From assembly GCA_031296215.1 (NCBI GenBank), contig JARLGE010000225.1, positions 1 through 32,986 on the forward strand: a stretch of 32,986 nt of DNA. The letters are read 5' to 3'. A program made the position numbers and the translations under genes. The stretch comes from Occallatibacter sp. (GTDB taxonomy: Bacteria; Acidobacteriota; Terriglobia; Terriglobales; Acidobacteriaceae). How positions within the stretch are numbered: the first letter of the stretch is position 1; the number at the start of each line of letters is the position of its first letter. A model generated the notes under the pieces. It was not told the DNA's origin and ran no database searches. It worked only from the letters and a program-made list of their open reading frames with translations. Below, piece by piece: positions 15,471-23,179 of the stretch.

Positions 15471-15900
15471 ACGACTCCCCCAGCGCAGCCTTGGTGCGTT
15501 AAACGGATCCCCGGCGGAGAGTTTTCTGCCACAGTTTATAGCAGCTCCCAGATTCTGGCGCTGTGATACAGGTCGCAGCTCCCAGTGGACCGCCAGTTGG
15601 CGGGCGACAGATCGGAATGGAGTGCCGCCGCGGGCCCGAAAATCTGCGCGTGTTTGAAGAGGTTGAACCCTGAGGCGCAGGGCTCTAGTACTACGGTCGT
15701 ATTGGCGGTCTGCGTGAGAAAAGTGACAAGGACCCAGGGCTAAAGGCCTCGTTCTTTGGCTTTCTTTCAGGGGGTTGAACCCCCCCGGCTTACTCCGGAA
15801 CTTCCGATCTACAACTGGAGTAACAGGCTGCGACCGTCCTGAATTCGCGCCTTCCCGGCCAGCTTAGACTGGATAAGACAACAAAAAGACGGAGCCCCGC
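15471..15900. other. Intergenic region upstream of aroA
   Basis: A 430-base gap between divergent genes. It holds the second TAGTAC-bounded repeat (15684-15826) and the 5' regions of both neighbours. No small gene with a ribosome-binding site was seen. A GGAG (15891-15894) precedes the aroA GTG. Confidence 0.6.
15684..15826. repeat. Dispersed TAGTAC-bounded repeat, copy 2
   Basis: About 143 bases with the same module order as 10782-10911: TCTAGTACTACGG at the left, GGGCTAAAGGCC, TTTCAGGGGGTTGAACCCCC, TCCGGAACTTCCGATCTACA, and an AGTAACAGG end. The two copies share modules rather than full identity, as expected for old palindromic elements. Confidence 0.75.
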
Positions 15901-17202
15901 GTGCATACGAAGACCGAAGAACGAGTGATCCGCCCTGCCCGCAACGTGTACGGCAGCCTGCGCCTGCCCGGTGACAAGTCCATCAGCCATCGTTACGGCA
16001 TGCTTGGAGCCTTCGCCGAAGGGACCTCGCGGTTCACCAACTTCTCCACCGGGGCCGATTGCGCTTCCACCCTGGCCTGCATGACCGCGCTGGGCGCAAC
16101 GGTGAGCAAGATCGCCGACGGAGTGGTTGAGGTTACCGGGGTCGGCGGAAGCGTCACCCCCGCCGATCACCCGCTCGACTGCGGCAACTCTGGTTCGACC
16201 ATGCGGATGATCGCCGGCCTGCTGGCTCCGCAAGCGGGCAGCTTCACCCTCGTCGGCGACGCCTCACTCTCGCGCCGTCCCATGGAGCGCATCCGCAAAC
16301 CTCTTGCGGAGATGGGCGCAGGAATTACGCTCACCGAAGGCCACGCCCCAGTGACGATCGAGGGCGGCCCGCTCAGGGCCATCGACTACACCACTCCCGT
16401 GCCCAGCGCCCAGGTAAAGACCTGCGTTCTGCTAGCCGGCCTGCAAACCGCGGGAACCACGACGGTGCGGGAAGCGCTGCGCACGCGCGACCACAGCGAG
16501 CTGGCGCTGCGCGCCTTCGGCGCTACGCTCACCCGCGACCTCGATTCGGTGTCGATCTCCGGCCCGCAAGCGCTCCACTCGATCGAAGCCCAGGTCCCGG
16601 GAGACATCTCCTCGGCCGCCTTCTTTCTGTGCGCCGCCGCGCTCTTCCCCGGCTCCACGCTGCTCTTCGATTCGCTGGGACTGAACCCCACGCGGGCCAC
16701 GCTGCTCGACGTGCTCACCGCCCTGGGCGCGCGGATTTCGGTGCTGCATCTGGAAGAGAAGAATGCCGAGCTGGTGGGCGCGGTGCAGATCACAGCCCCG
16801 GCCGAGGGCCTGGGTTCCACCGAGATCAGCGGAGCACTGGCCGCCCAGCTCATCGACGAGCTGCCGGTACTGGCCGCCATCGCCCCCTACACCAGGGGCG
16901 GCATCCGCATCCGCGACGCAAAAGAGCTGCGCGTGAAGGAGTCCGACCGCATCGCGCTGGTGGCTAAAAACCTGCGCGCCATGGGCGCAGAAGTGACCGA
17001 GTTCGAAGACGGCATCGACGTTCCCGGCGGCCAGACCCTGCACGGCGCAACGATTGACTCGGGCAGCGACCACCGCATCGCCATGGCGTTCAGCGTCGCC
17101 GCTCTTCGCGCCCAGGGCGACACGCTCATCCAGGGCGCGGAGGCAGCCGCCATCAGCTTTCCGGAGTTCTTCGATCTGCTCGATCTTGTGGCGGAACGGT
17201 GA
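15901..17202 (+). CDS. aroA: 3-phosphoshikimate 1-carboxyvinyltransferase (EPSP synthase)
   Basis: A 433-residue enzyme of the shikimate pathway that transfers enolpyruvate from PEP to shikimate 3-phosphate. Signatures include LPGDKSISHR at 22-31 (Lys26 binds PEP), DCGNSGSTMRM at 93-103, SRRPMERI, QVKTCVLLAGL, LIDELPVLA with the catalytic Asp, ELRVKESDR and SDHRIAMAF. The length is normal. The LPGDKSISHR form resembles class II enzymes, but the residue aligned to Gly96 of the E. coli enzyme is Gly98 here, not the Ala of the CP4 enzyme. The start is GTG 15901 with GGAG seven bases upstream. No other aro genes adjoin it. Confidence 0.97.
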   Translation: MHTKTEERVIRPARNVYGSLRLPGDKSISHRYGMLGAFAEGTSRFTNFSTGADCASTLACMTALGATVSKIADGVVEVTGVGGSVTPADHPLDCGNSGSTMRMIAGLLAPQAGSFTLVGDASLSRRPMERIRKPLAEMGAGITLTEGHAPVTIEGGPLRAIDYTTPVPSAQVKTCVLLAGLQTAGTTTVREALRTRDHSELALRAFGATLTRDLDSVSISGPQALHSIEAQVPGDISSAAFFLCAAALFPGSTLLFDSLGLNPTRATLLDVLTALGARISVLHLEEKNAELVGAVQITAPAEGLGSTEISGALAAQLIDELPVLAAIAPYTRGGIRIRDAKELRVKESDRIALVAKNLRAMGAEVTEFEDGIDVPGGQTLHGATIDSGSDHRIAMAFSVAALRAQGDTLIQGAEAAAISFPEFFDLLDLVAER

Positions 17203-17235
17203 GAGCGCCCGCCGCAATCATGGCGAGGAATTTAC

Positions 17236-17399
17236 TTTGAAAGGGCGCGGCTTTAGGCGCGCCGTAGAGGGGGCCAAGGGGACAGCGGCTTTAGCCGCCG
17301 AGGGAATGCAAGCTGTTGAAGATACATTCCCTCAGGGGCTGAAGCCCAAGAATGCATTTTGCCGTGTCAGCGGCGCGGCTAAAGCCGCGCCCTTTCAAA
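17236..17399. repeat. REPIN-like palindromic element, copy 1
   Basis: A 164-base element with terminal inverted repeats (TTTGAAAGGGCGCGGCTTT at the left, the complement of AAAGCCGCGCCCTTTCAAA at the right). It holds internal palindromes GCGGCTTTAGCCGC and GGGGCTGAAGCCC and the conserved spacer GAGGGAATGCAA. A second full copy is at 19945-20105 and a right-half copy at 26932-27015. It lies between aroA and the tolC terminator. Confidence 0.85.
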
Positions 17400-17438
17400 A
17401 CGCCGAGCCTTTACGGGGGCTGTCAAGCCCTGCCCGGC

Positions 17439-17480
17439 AAAAGGAAAAGGCCCGTTCAGCTCTCATAAGCTGAACGGGCC
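17439..17480 (-). terminator. Rho-independent terminator of the TolC-family gene
   Basis: A perfect 13-bp stem (GGCCCGTTCAGCT at 17449-17461 with its complement at 17468-17480) and a 6-base loop, followed on the minus strand by TTTTCCTTTT. It lies 31 bases after the TolC-family stop codon. Confidence 0.9.
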
Positions 17481-17510
17481 ATGACGTTCCACTTGATGAT
17501 GCGGGCGGAC

Positions 17511-19634
17511 TTACCGCGATGCGGGCGGCGCTGTTGTCGGCTCCTTGCCCGGCTCGGCAGGCTTCAGTCCCGGAACCAGCGGCGTCGTCTTTACGTCTCC
17601 GCTGGCGGCCTCGTTGAGGTTGATGCCGTAGTGATGCAAGGTGGAAGCCAGAATCTGGTAGAAACCCGCACGGTCCTTGGCATAGGCCGCCTCGGCCGAG
17701 ATCAGGCTGTTCTCCGCCAGCGCCATGGCTCGCTGCTGCTGTAGAACGAGCGCGGTGGTCGAGGCTCCCAACCGCAGCTTTTTGCTTTCCGCGTCCGTGC
17801 TCTGCTTGTTGTAGTCCAGCGTGGCGGTCGCCGCCTGCACCTGCGCCCGGTCGTTGGCCAGGGCGAACTGCTGATTGACCACCTGCATGCGAATTTCGGT
17901 GTAAAGCTGCTCGAGCCGCAGCTCCGCCTGGCGGTATTCCATCAGCGACCGCACCTGCTCCGACTGAGCCAGCTTGTTGCCGATAGGAATGTTGATGTTG
18001 AATCCGACGCCCTTGTCCGGCGAGGAGTTATTGAAGGCGCTCTGCAACGCCGTCCCGAAGCCGCCGATGCTGGGCGGGCAAACGCCGCCGTAGAATGTGC
18101 AGCCCGCCTTGACCATGGCCGGGTTCACCGTTCCGGCCACGCCGGAACCGTTCAGGTAGGCAAAGACATCGACCTGGGGCAGCAGCAGGTTGCGCGCGCC
18201 CTTTAACGAGATTTCGTCATTGCGCAGGGTGAGGACCGCCTGCTCCAACTCCGGCCGCTGTTGGAAGGCCTCCTGCACCAGCTCTTCCACCGGCTGCTTC
18301 TCTTCCGGAATCTCTTCGATGCTCACCCTGTCGGTCGGAATCACCGCCGCAGCCACCAGCGCCGGATCGTTCAGGTTGCGCGCAATGGCCTGCTTGATGA
18401 TCTGCTGCTGAAAGTTCAAGCTGCTCTGCGAGGCGATCAGCGCCTGCTTGTCCGACGCCACCGACTGGTCGGCGTTGAGCACGTCCAGCGGGGCCATGGT
18501 GCCGATCTCCAACTGCTTGCGGTTGTCGCTGGACACCTTGCTGCTCTGGTCGAGCGCCCGCTCCTTGGCCTGCACATCTTCGTAGGCCTGCACCAGCCCC
18601 CAGTAAATGGATTCAACCTGGTTGACGGTATACATGATCTGCTGGCGGAAGGAGGAGTCCGTAATGCGCCGGTTGTTCAGCGCCTGGTACATGTAGCGCT
18701 TGTTCACCCAGATGCCCGCGCCTTGCAGAACGTGCTGAGTCACCTTGGCGTTGAAGCCGGCGTTGTACTGCGGGCTGTAGGTGGTAATCGGGTTGGTCGA
18801 CGTGGCGGTGCTGTTGTTCCACGAGAACTGCAACGCCGTGCCGGTGACGAATCCCTGGTTGTAGCCGAAGTCGTAGGTGTTGGTGTTGGTCTGCCCACCG
18901 GTGAAGAAGTTGGTAGAGGGAGAGGTCTGGCGATCGAACTGCAAGGTCGAGGTGACCGAAGGCTCCAGGCTCTCCGGCTGCGGCCCGGCGCCCGCGGTAG
19001 TCAGCGACAGTCCGGCCGTGCCGGAACCCGCGCCGCCTGAACCGACTGTCGTGCCGCCAGGACCGCCGCCGGCTGTCAGCGTCGAGGCCGACCCGCCCAG
19101 CGTATTGGTAACCAGCCCGGCCGGGGCGCCCAGCAGGCCCGCTCCAGTGCGCGAGCGCAGAATGTCCGTGTCGGCAATGTCCAGGTCGTAGCGCGCAATG
19201 GCGATGTCGTAGTTGTTCTCCAGCGCCAGCGCCAGGGCGTCCGACAGGCTCAGGTAAATTTTGCCGTCCTTGACCAGATCGGCCAGGCGCACCGAGTTGG
19301 CAAAGCTGGCCTTGGGAATCGATGTCGGCTTGAAGATGTTGATGGGGTTACCGGTCAGCCGCGCCGCAGGCCGGGAATAATCGCGCGCCGAGGTGCGCAG
19401 GTCCAGCGGCTGGGTCAGCGCCGGCGCCGGAGCGCCCGGTAATTCTGACGCTTCCTTTTCCGGGGTCTTGGCTCCCGCCCCCTGCACGGCCTGCTGGCCA
19501 TATCCGGGGGGCACTCCCATTGCCAGTGTCAGCACCACTGCCGCAATTGCGCGCAGCCGGTTGCCTGCCTGCCCACGGTCTTTCCGGGCGTTCTTCTCAA
19601 CATCCTCAAACACACGTTTACCGTACAAATGCAT
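17511..19634 (-). CDS. TolC-family outer membrane efflux protein
   Basis: A 707-residue exported protein. The signal peptide follows a basic N-terminus (hydrophobic core AIAAVVLTLAMGV, near residues 29-41). The first outer-membrane-factor repeat begins with LSDALALALENNYDIAIARYDLDIA, read in two parts as LSDALALALENN and YDIAIARYDLDIA. The second half shows VRSLMEYRQAELRLEQLY and SAEAAYAKDRAGFYQILA coiled segments. Compared with a typical TolC of about 450-490 residues it is long. The excess is mainly a Gly/Ala/Thr/Ser-rich stretch after the first helix pair and a Pro-rich tail. ATG 19634 is chosen because GGAGAGGG precedes it. No RND pump or adaptor gene is adjacent, so its partner is elsewhere. 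Confidence 0.9.
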   Translation of the reverse strand: MHLYGKRVFEDVEKNARKDRGQAGNRLRAIAAVVLTLAMGVPPGYGQQAVQGAGAKTPEKEASELPGAPAPALTQPLDLRTSARDYSRPAARLTGNPINIFKPTSIPKASFANSVRLADLVKDGKIYLSLSDALALALENNYDIAIARYDLDIADTDILRSRTGAGLLGAPAGLVTNTLGGSASTLTAGGGPGGTTVGSGGAGSGTAGLSLTTAGAGPQPESLEPSVTSTLQFDRQTSPSTNFFTGGQTNTNTYDFGYNQGFVTGTALQFSWNNSTATSTNPITTYSPQYNAGFNAKVTQHVLQGAGIWVNKRYMYQALNNRRITDSSFRQQIMYTVNQVESIYWGLVQAYEDVQAKERALDQSSKVSSDNRKQLEIGTMAPLDVLNADQSVASDKQALIASQSSLNFQQQIIKQAIARNLNDPALVAAAVIPTDRVSIEEIPEEKQPVEELVQEAFQQRPELEQAVLTLRNDEISLKGARNLLLPQVDVFAYLNGSGVAGTVNPAMVKAGCTFYGGVCPPSIGGFGTALQSAFNNSSPDKGVGFNINIPIGNKLAQSEQVRSLMEYRQAELRLEQLYTEIRMQVVNQQFALANDRAQVQAATATLDYNKQSTDAESKKLRLGASTTALVLQQQRAMALAENSLISAEAAYAKDRAGFYQILASTLHHYGINLNEAASGDVKTTPLVPGLKPAEPGKEPTTAPPASR

Positions 19635-19918
19635 TATCCCTCTCCGTGAATTGCCGAGGCATGTGGGTTGCCATTCTTCCAGACGTTCGGAGGGCCTCTC
19701 CGGACGCATTTTTGTCGTTGCACGGGACGCTTTTCGCCCCGAACCCGGTCTGCGGTCTCACCGTAACTACGCGCGCCGCCTCTGCTTCGTTCCAGCCAAT
19801 CCGTTTTTCGCGCAGGATTCCGCGGATTTCTGAGGTTCTGCCCATCCTTGGCGCGGCCGCGCCGCCAAGGGATGCAGAAAGCTGAGTATATCCCACCCCC
19901 GTTCGGCTTCCCTCCTTC
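19635..19918. other. Upstream region of the TolC-family gene
   Basis: A 284-base gap before the repeat element. It contains an interrupted palindrome CCTTGGCG (19846-19853) / CGCCAAGG (19863-19870), which could be an operator or hairpin, and a TATACT on the minus strand near 19886-19891 as a possible -10 box without a clear -35. No gene was seen. Confidence 0.4.
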
Positions 19919-20150
19919 CTAGAACCTGTATAAAAACTCGCAATTTTGAAAGGGCACGGCTTTCGCCGTGCCGAGGAAACGGAAAATGGGACGCGGCTTT
20001 AGCCGCCGAGGGAATGCAAAGGATTGAAAATACACTCCCTCGGGGGCTAAAGCCCAAAACTCAATCTGCCATCGAGCGGCGCGGCTAAAGCCGCGCCCTT
20101 TCAAAGCAGATCAATCCACCACATGACCGAGTCTTTATACAGGTTCTTAG
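19919..20150. mobile_element. MITE-like element with CTAGAACCTGT ends enclosing a REPIN
   Basis: The left end starts CTAGAACCTGTATAAA (19919-19934, similarity continuing to 19940) and the right end is its inverted copy TTTATACAGGTTCTTAG (20134-20150, similarity from 20128). The terminal inverted repeats are about 21 of 22 bases alike. A full REPIN-like copy fills 19945-20105. It has no coding capacity. It lies directly before truA, so it is likely to supply or disturb that promoter. Confidence 0.65.
19945..20105. repeat. REPIN-like palindromic element, copy 2
   Basis: A 161-base copy of the element at 17236-17399: TTTGAAAGGGCACGGCTTT at the left, GCGGCTTTAGCCGCCGAGGG inside, GGGGCTAAAGCCC, and AAAGCCGCGCCCTTTCAAA at the right. 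The left hairpin differs from copy 1 by compensating changes (GGCACGGC with GCCGTGCC), which suggests the palindrome itself is conserved. Confidence 0.85.
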
Positions 20151-20187
20151 ACGCTTTCGAGTACTCTGATATTTGAACTGGAAGCCC

Positions 20188-21093
20188 GTGACCGACAGCG
20201 CCCAACCCGCCCCCCGCCTGCACACTCGGAACCAGAATTGGAGGCTGACCGTGGCTTACGACGGCTCCGACTTCAGCGGCTGGCAGATCCAGCCCGGCGA
20301 GCGCACCATCCAGGGCGAGCTGCAGGCCGCCCTCGGCCGGGTCACCGGAGAAGCGCCGCTGCCGCAGGGTTCCGGCCGCACCGACGCCGGCGTCCATGCC
20401 CTGGGCCAAGTGGCCAGCTTCGAACTCCAGGCCAACATCCCCGCGGAGAACCTGCAGCGCGCCCTCAACCGGACCCTGCCTGAAGCGATACGGGTGATCG
20501 AGTCGAGAACGGTACGAAGTACCTTTCATGCGCGGCACTCGGCTCGCGCCAAAACCTATGAGTACCGCGTCTTCCGCCAGGCCGTCTGCCCGCCCTTCCT
20601 GGCCCGCTACGTCCACGCCTGCGGCTGGCCCATGGACGTGGACCTGCTGCAAAGGTCCGCCCGGCTTTTCGAAGGCGAGCACGATTTCCTCAGCTTTGCC
20701 GCCACCGATCCCGACCTGGCCACCCGCAGCCTTCCCCCGGACGAGGAACTCGACCCAGGCACAGAAGCGCCCAGAGCGCCGACGCCAGAGCCGCCCGCAG
20801 GCAAACAGGGCGCAATCCGCACCATCTTCTCCTCTGGCTGGCAGGAGCGCCAGACCGAGCACGGCACGCTGCTCATCTACCGAGTCCGCGGCAACGGCTT
20901 TCTCCACCACATGGTGCGCAACCTGGTGGGAACGATGCTGGATGTGGGCCGCGGCTACCGCACCATCGAAGAGATCCCGCAAATCCTCGCCGCCCGCGCC
21001 CGCTCCGTCGCCGGACCCACCGCTCCGGCGCAAGGGCTTTTTCTGCATTCGGTCGAATACGACGAGCTGGAATTCGCTCCAAGGACCGAATAA
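20188..21093 (+). CDS. truA: tRNA pseudouridine(38-40) synthase
   Basis: A 301-residue enzyme that converts uridines 38-40 of tRNA anticodon arms to pseudouridine. The fold starts WRLTVAYDGSDFSGWQIQPG; the catalytic Asp is in GSGRTDAGVHALGQV (residue 66 from this start). GNGFLHHMVRNLVGTM marks the C-terminal half. A Pro/Glu-rich insertion of about 30 residues (LPPDEELDPGTEAPRAPTPE and following) lies after HDFLSFAATDPD, where most family members are shorter. The start is uncertain: GTG 20188 has GGAAG very close upstream, while TTG 20173 would add five residues. Its promoter region lies in the repeat element at 19919-20150. Confidence 0.93.
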   Translation: MTDSAQPAPRLHTRNQNWRLTVAYDGSDFSGWQIQPGERTIQGELQAALGRVTGEAPLPQGSGRTDAGVHALGQVASFELQANIPAENLQRALNRTLPEAIRVIESRTVRSTFHARHSARAKTYEYRVFRQAVCPPFLARYVHACGWPMDVDLLQRSARLFEGEHDFLSFAATDPDLATRSLPPDEELDPGTEAPRAPTPEPPAGKQGAIRTIFSSGWQERQTEHGTLLIYRVRGNGFLHHMVRNLVGTMLDVGRGYRTIEEIPQILAARARSVAGPTAPAQGLFLHSVEYDELEFAPRTE

Positions 21094-21104
21094 GGACTTT
21101 ATTT

Positions 21105-21143
21105 GGTTCTTAAAAAGATGTATATTCAGGCTATTCAAGAACC
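21105..21143 (+). promoter_or_regulatory. Possible promoter/operator of the toxin-antitoxin pair
   Basis: An inverted repeat GGTTCTT (21105-21111) / AAGAACC (21137-21143) brackets TATATT (21121-21126), a good -10 box. It lies 14 bases before the antitoxin ATG. Autorepression by the antitoxin is usual for this family and would suit this layout. The -35 box is weak (TTTATT at 21098-21103). Confidence 0.45.
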
Positions 21144-21156
21144 GCTGGAGGTCTTC

Positions 21157-21495
21157 ATGCGCTATTCCACCCAGATCAAGCCCATCAGCTATGTCAAGGC
21201 CCACGCCGCCGAACTTCTCGACCAGATCACCGAGGACCGCCAGCCGATCATCATCACCCAGAACGGCGAGGCGCGTGCGGTGCTGGTGGATGTCCGCTCC
21301 TACGAGAAGTCTCAGGAAACCATGGCGTTGCTGCAAATCCTGGCCATCGGCAAAAAGCAGGTAGAGGCGGGCCAGAGCTATCCGCTCTCCGAGGTCATCG
21401 GCAAAATTCGCGGCCGCCAATCGGCCAAGAATGGGCCGGAAGGAGACGAATTCAGCCTGAAGCTGGAAACCCGTGAGGATCCTATCGTCCGATGA
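21157..21495 (+). CDS. Phd/YefM-family antitoxin
   Basis: A 112-residue antitoxin. The N-terminal DNA-binding Phd/YefM fold is seen in IKPISYVKAHAAELLDQITE, PIIITQNGEARAVLVDVRSY and KSQETMALLQIL. The remaining 50 or so residues are charged and probably bind the toxin. ATG 21157 has GGAGG five bases upstream; an in-frame ATG at 21103 lies in the promoter region and is rejected. The stop overlaps the toxin start (ATGA), the usual coupling that keeps antitoxin in excess. Confidence 0.92.
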   Translation: MRYSTQIKPISYVKAHAAELLDQITEDRQPIIITQNGEARAVLVDVRSYEKSQETMALLQILAIGKKQVEAGQSYPLSEVIGKIRGRQSAKNGPEGDEFSLKLETREDPIVR

Positions 21496-21818
21496 CTTAC
21501 TCTCTGCGAATCACCAGCGCTGCCTGGAGGGATCTGGTGGAGATTCATGACTGGATCGCGGAAAATGACTCGCTGGAAAGCGCCGACTCTGTTTTGGACC
21601 GGCTGAGCGAAACGGCTGAGAGCATCGCGGCCATGCCTCATCGAGGCGCGCGCCCGCCGGAACTTCCCCAGAACATGGAGGGGGAGTTTCGACAGGTTCT
21701 CTTCAAGCCTTATCGCGTGATCTACGAAGTCAGCCGCGACGAGGTGCTGATCCATCTCATCGCCGATGGCCGCCGGAATTTGCAACCGCTCCTGTTGCGG
21801 CGGCTCAGCGGCGGTTGA
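21492..21818 (+). CDS. ParE/RelE-family toxin
   Basis: A 108-residue toxin of the ParE/RelE superfamily. Family features are SLRITSAAWRDLVEIHDWIA at the start, AESIAAMPHRGARPPE in the middle, and the core strand pattern FRQVLFKPYRVIYEV followed by VLIHLIADGRRN. ParE proteins poison gyrase and RelE proteins cut mRNA; the sequence favours ParE slightly (pattern DLVEIHDWIAE) but does not decide. Overlap with the antitoxin by four bases confirms a two-gene module. Confidence 0.92.
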   Translation: MTYSLRITSAAWRDLVEIHDWIAENDSLESADSVLDRLSETAESIAAMPHRGARPPELPQNMEGEFRQVLFKPYRVIYEVSRDEVLIHLIADGRRNLQPLLLRRLSGG

Positions 21819-21895
21819 TGCCGCGTGACTCTCGCTCTTCAAGATTTGCTCTTCGCCCTCTCGCAAACCGTCCCTGTTACCCTGAACCCATCGCC

Positions 21896-23155
21896 ATGCC
21901 AATCTTTCCCCGCAGCTCGGCGTTTTCCCGCGTGACGGCCCTTGCCGGCCAACGGCCGGTCCATGCCGCCTTCGCCTGGCTGCACGGCAATCCCAAACGC
22001 ATCATGGACTGGCAATCGGCGCTGGTTGCGATCCCGGGGCCGCCTTTCGGCGAAGAGGCGCGGGCCGCCTGGATGGCCGAGCGCTTCGGCGAAGCCGGCC
22101 TCGCCCAGGTCCACACCGACCAGATCGGCAACGTCCTGGGCTTTCTGCCCGCCGCCAACCTCTCGCCGGAGAGCACTGGTCCCATCGTTGTCCTCTCCGC
22201 GCACCTCGACACCGTCTTTCCCGTGGGCACCGCGCTTAACCCGGTCCTCAAAGGAGACCGCCTGGAAGCGCCCGGAGCCTGCGACAATGGCGCCGGAGTC
22301 GCCGGGCTGTTGGCTGTGGCCCACGCGCTGGTCCATGCTCACGTCGAGCTGCCGGCGGCGCTGTTGTTTCTCGGCAACGTGGGCGAAGAGGGCGAGGGCG
22401 ACCTGCGCGGGGTGCGCCATCTCTATGAACAGAGCGCGCTGGCCGGCCGCATCGGGGCGCACATCGTCCTGGACGGCGCCGGCTCCGACACAGCCGTCAC
22501 CCAGGCCCTGGGCAGCAAGCGCTACCAGGTGGTCATCACCGGCCCCGGCGGCCACAGCTTTACCGACGCGGGCACGCCCAACCCCATCGCCGCCCTGGCC
22601 TCGGCGCTGGCCGTGGTGGCGCAAACTCCCCTCACCGACGACCCCCGCAGCACTCTCAATCTCGGCACCATCCAGGGCGGCACCAGCGTCAACTCGATCC
22701 CCGAGAGCGCCCAGGCTTCCATCGATTGCCGCTCCACCAGCAGCGAGCAGCTCACGCGCCTGGAAGTGGCCCTCTTTCGGGCGGTGGAAGACGCGGTGAC
22801 CCGCGCCAACCTCTCCGCCAAAACCGGCCCGGCGACCGTAAATGGATCACTCGCCTTCGATATTTCGACCATCGGCGACCGTCCCGCGGCCCAATTGCCT
22901 TCCGATTCCCCGCTGCTGGAAACCTTGCGCGCCGTCGATCGCCATCTGGGCCTGCGCACCGATCACCGCCTCGGCTCAACCGACGCCAATGTTCCCCTCG
23001 CGCTGGGAGTCCCCTCCGTATCGATGGGCGCCGGAGGCGAGGGCGGCGGAGCGCACACCCGCTCCGAGTGGTACTCCGCCAAGGATCGCGAAACCGGCCT
23101 GAAGCGCGTGCTGCTGCTGACCCTGGCCATGACCGAATGGGCTGCCTGGCAGTAG
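21896..23155 (+). CDS. M20-family metallopeptidase
   Basis: A 419-residue zinc peptidase of the M20 family (PepT / ArgE / CPG2 group). Metal and catalytic motifs are in order: SAHLDTVFPVG (His-x-Asp), APGACDNGAG (bridging Asp), NVGEEGEGDLRG (Glu-Glu), a lid domain with GPGGHSFTDAG and NSIPESAQASIDCRS, and the C-terminal GGAHTRSEW His. The likely substrate is a dipeptide, tripeptide or acyl amino acid. ATG 21896 is preferred to the in-frame ATGs at 21815 and 21818, which lie at the end of the toxin gene. No signal peptide is apparent, so cytoplasmic action is inferred. It is followed after 24 bases by the amidohydrolase gene. Confidence 0.9.
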   Translation: MPIFPRSSAFSRVTALAGQRPVHAAFAWLHGNPKRIMDWQSALVAIPGPPFGEEARAAWMAERFGEAGLAQVHTDQIGNVLGFLPAANLSPESTGPIVVLSAHLDTVFPVGTALNPVLKGDRLEAPGACDNGAGVAGLLAVAHALVHAHVELPAALLFLGNVGEEGEGDLRGVRHLYEQSALAGRIGAHIVLDGAGSDTAVTQALGSKRYQVVITGPGGHSFTDAGTPNPIAALASALAVVAQTPLTDDPRSTLNLGTIQGGTSVNSIPESAQASIDCRSTSSEQLTRLEVALFRAVEDAVTRANLSAKTGPATVNGSLAFDISTIGDRPAAQLPSDSPLLETLRAVDRHLGLRTDHRLGSTDANVPLALGVPSVSMGAGGEGGGAHTRSEWYSAKDRETGLKRVLLLTLAMTEWAAWQ

Positions 23156-23179
23156 CGCCTCTCTGCTAAACTGCGGCCC

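Noticed and set aside
20101-21420. 439-residue minus-strand open frame
   Set aside because: Antisense to truA and the antitoxin gene, both clearly recognised; it also starts in the antitoxin coding region.
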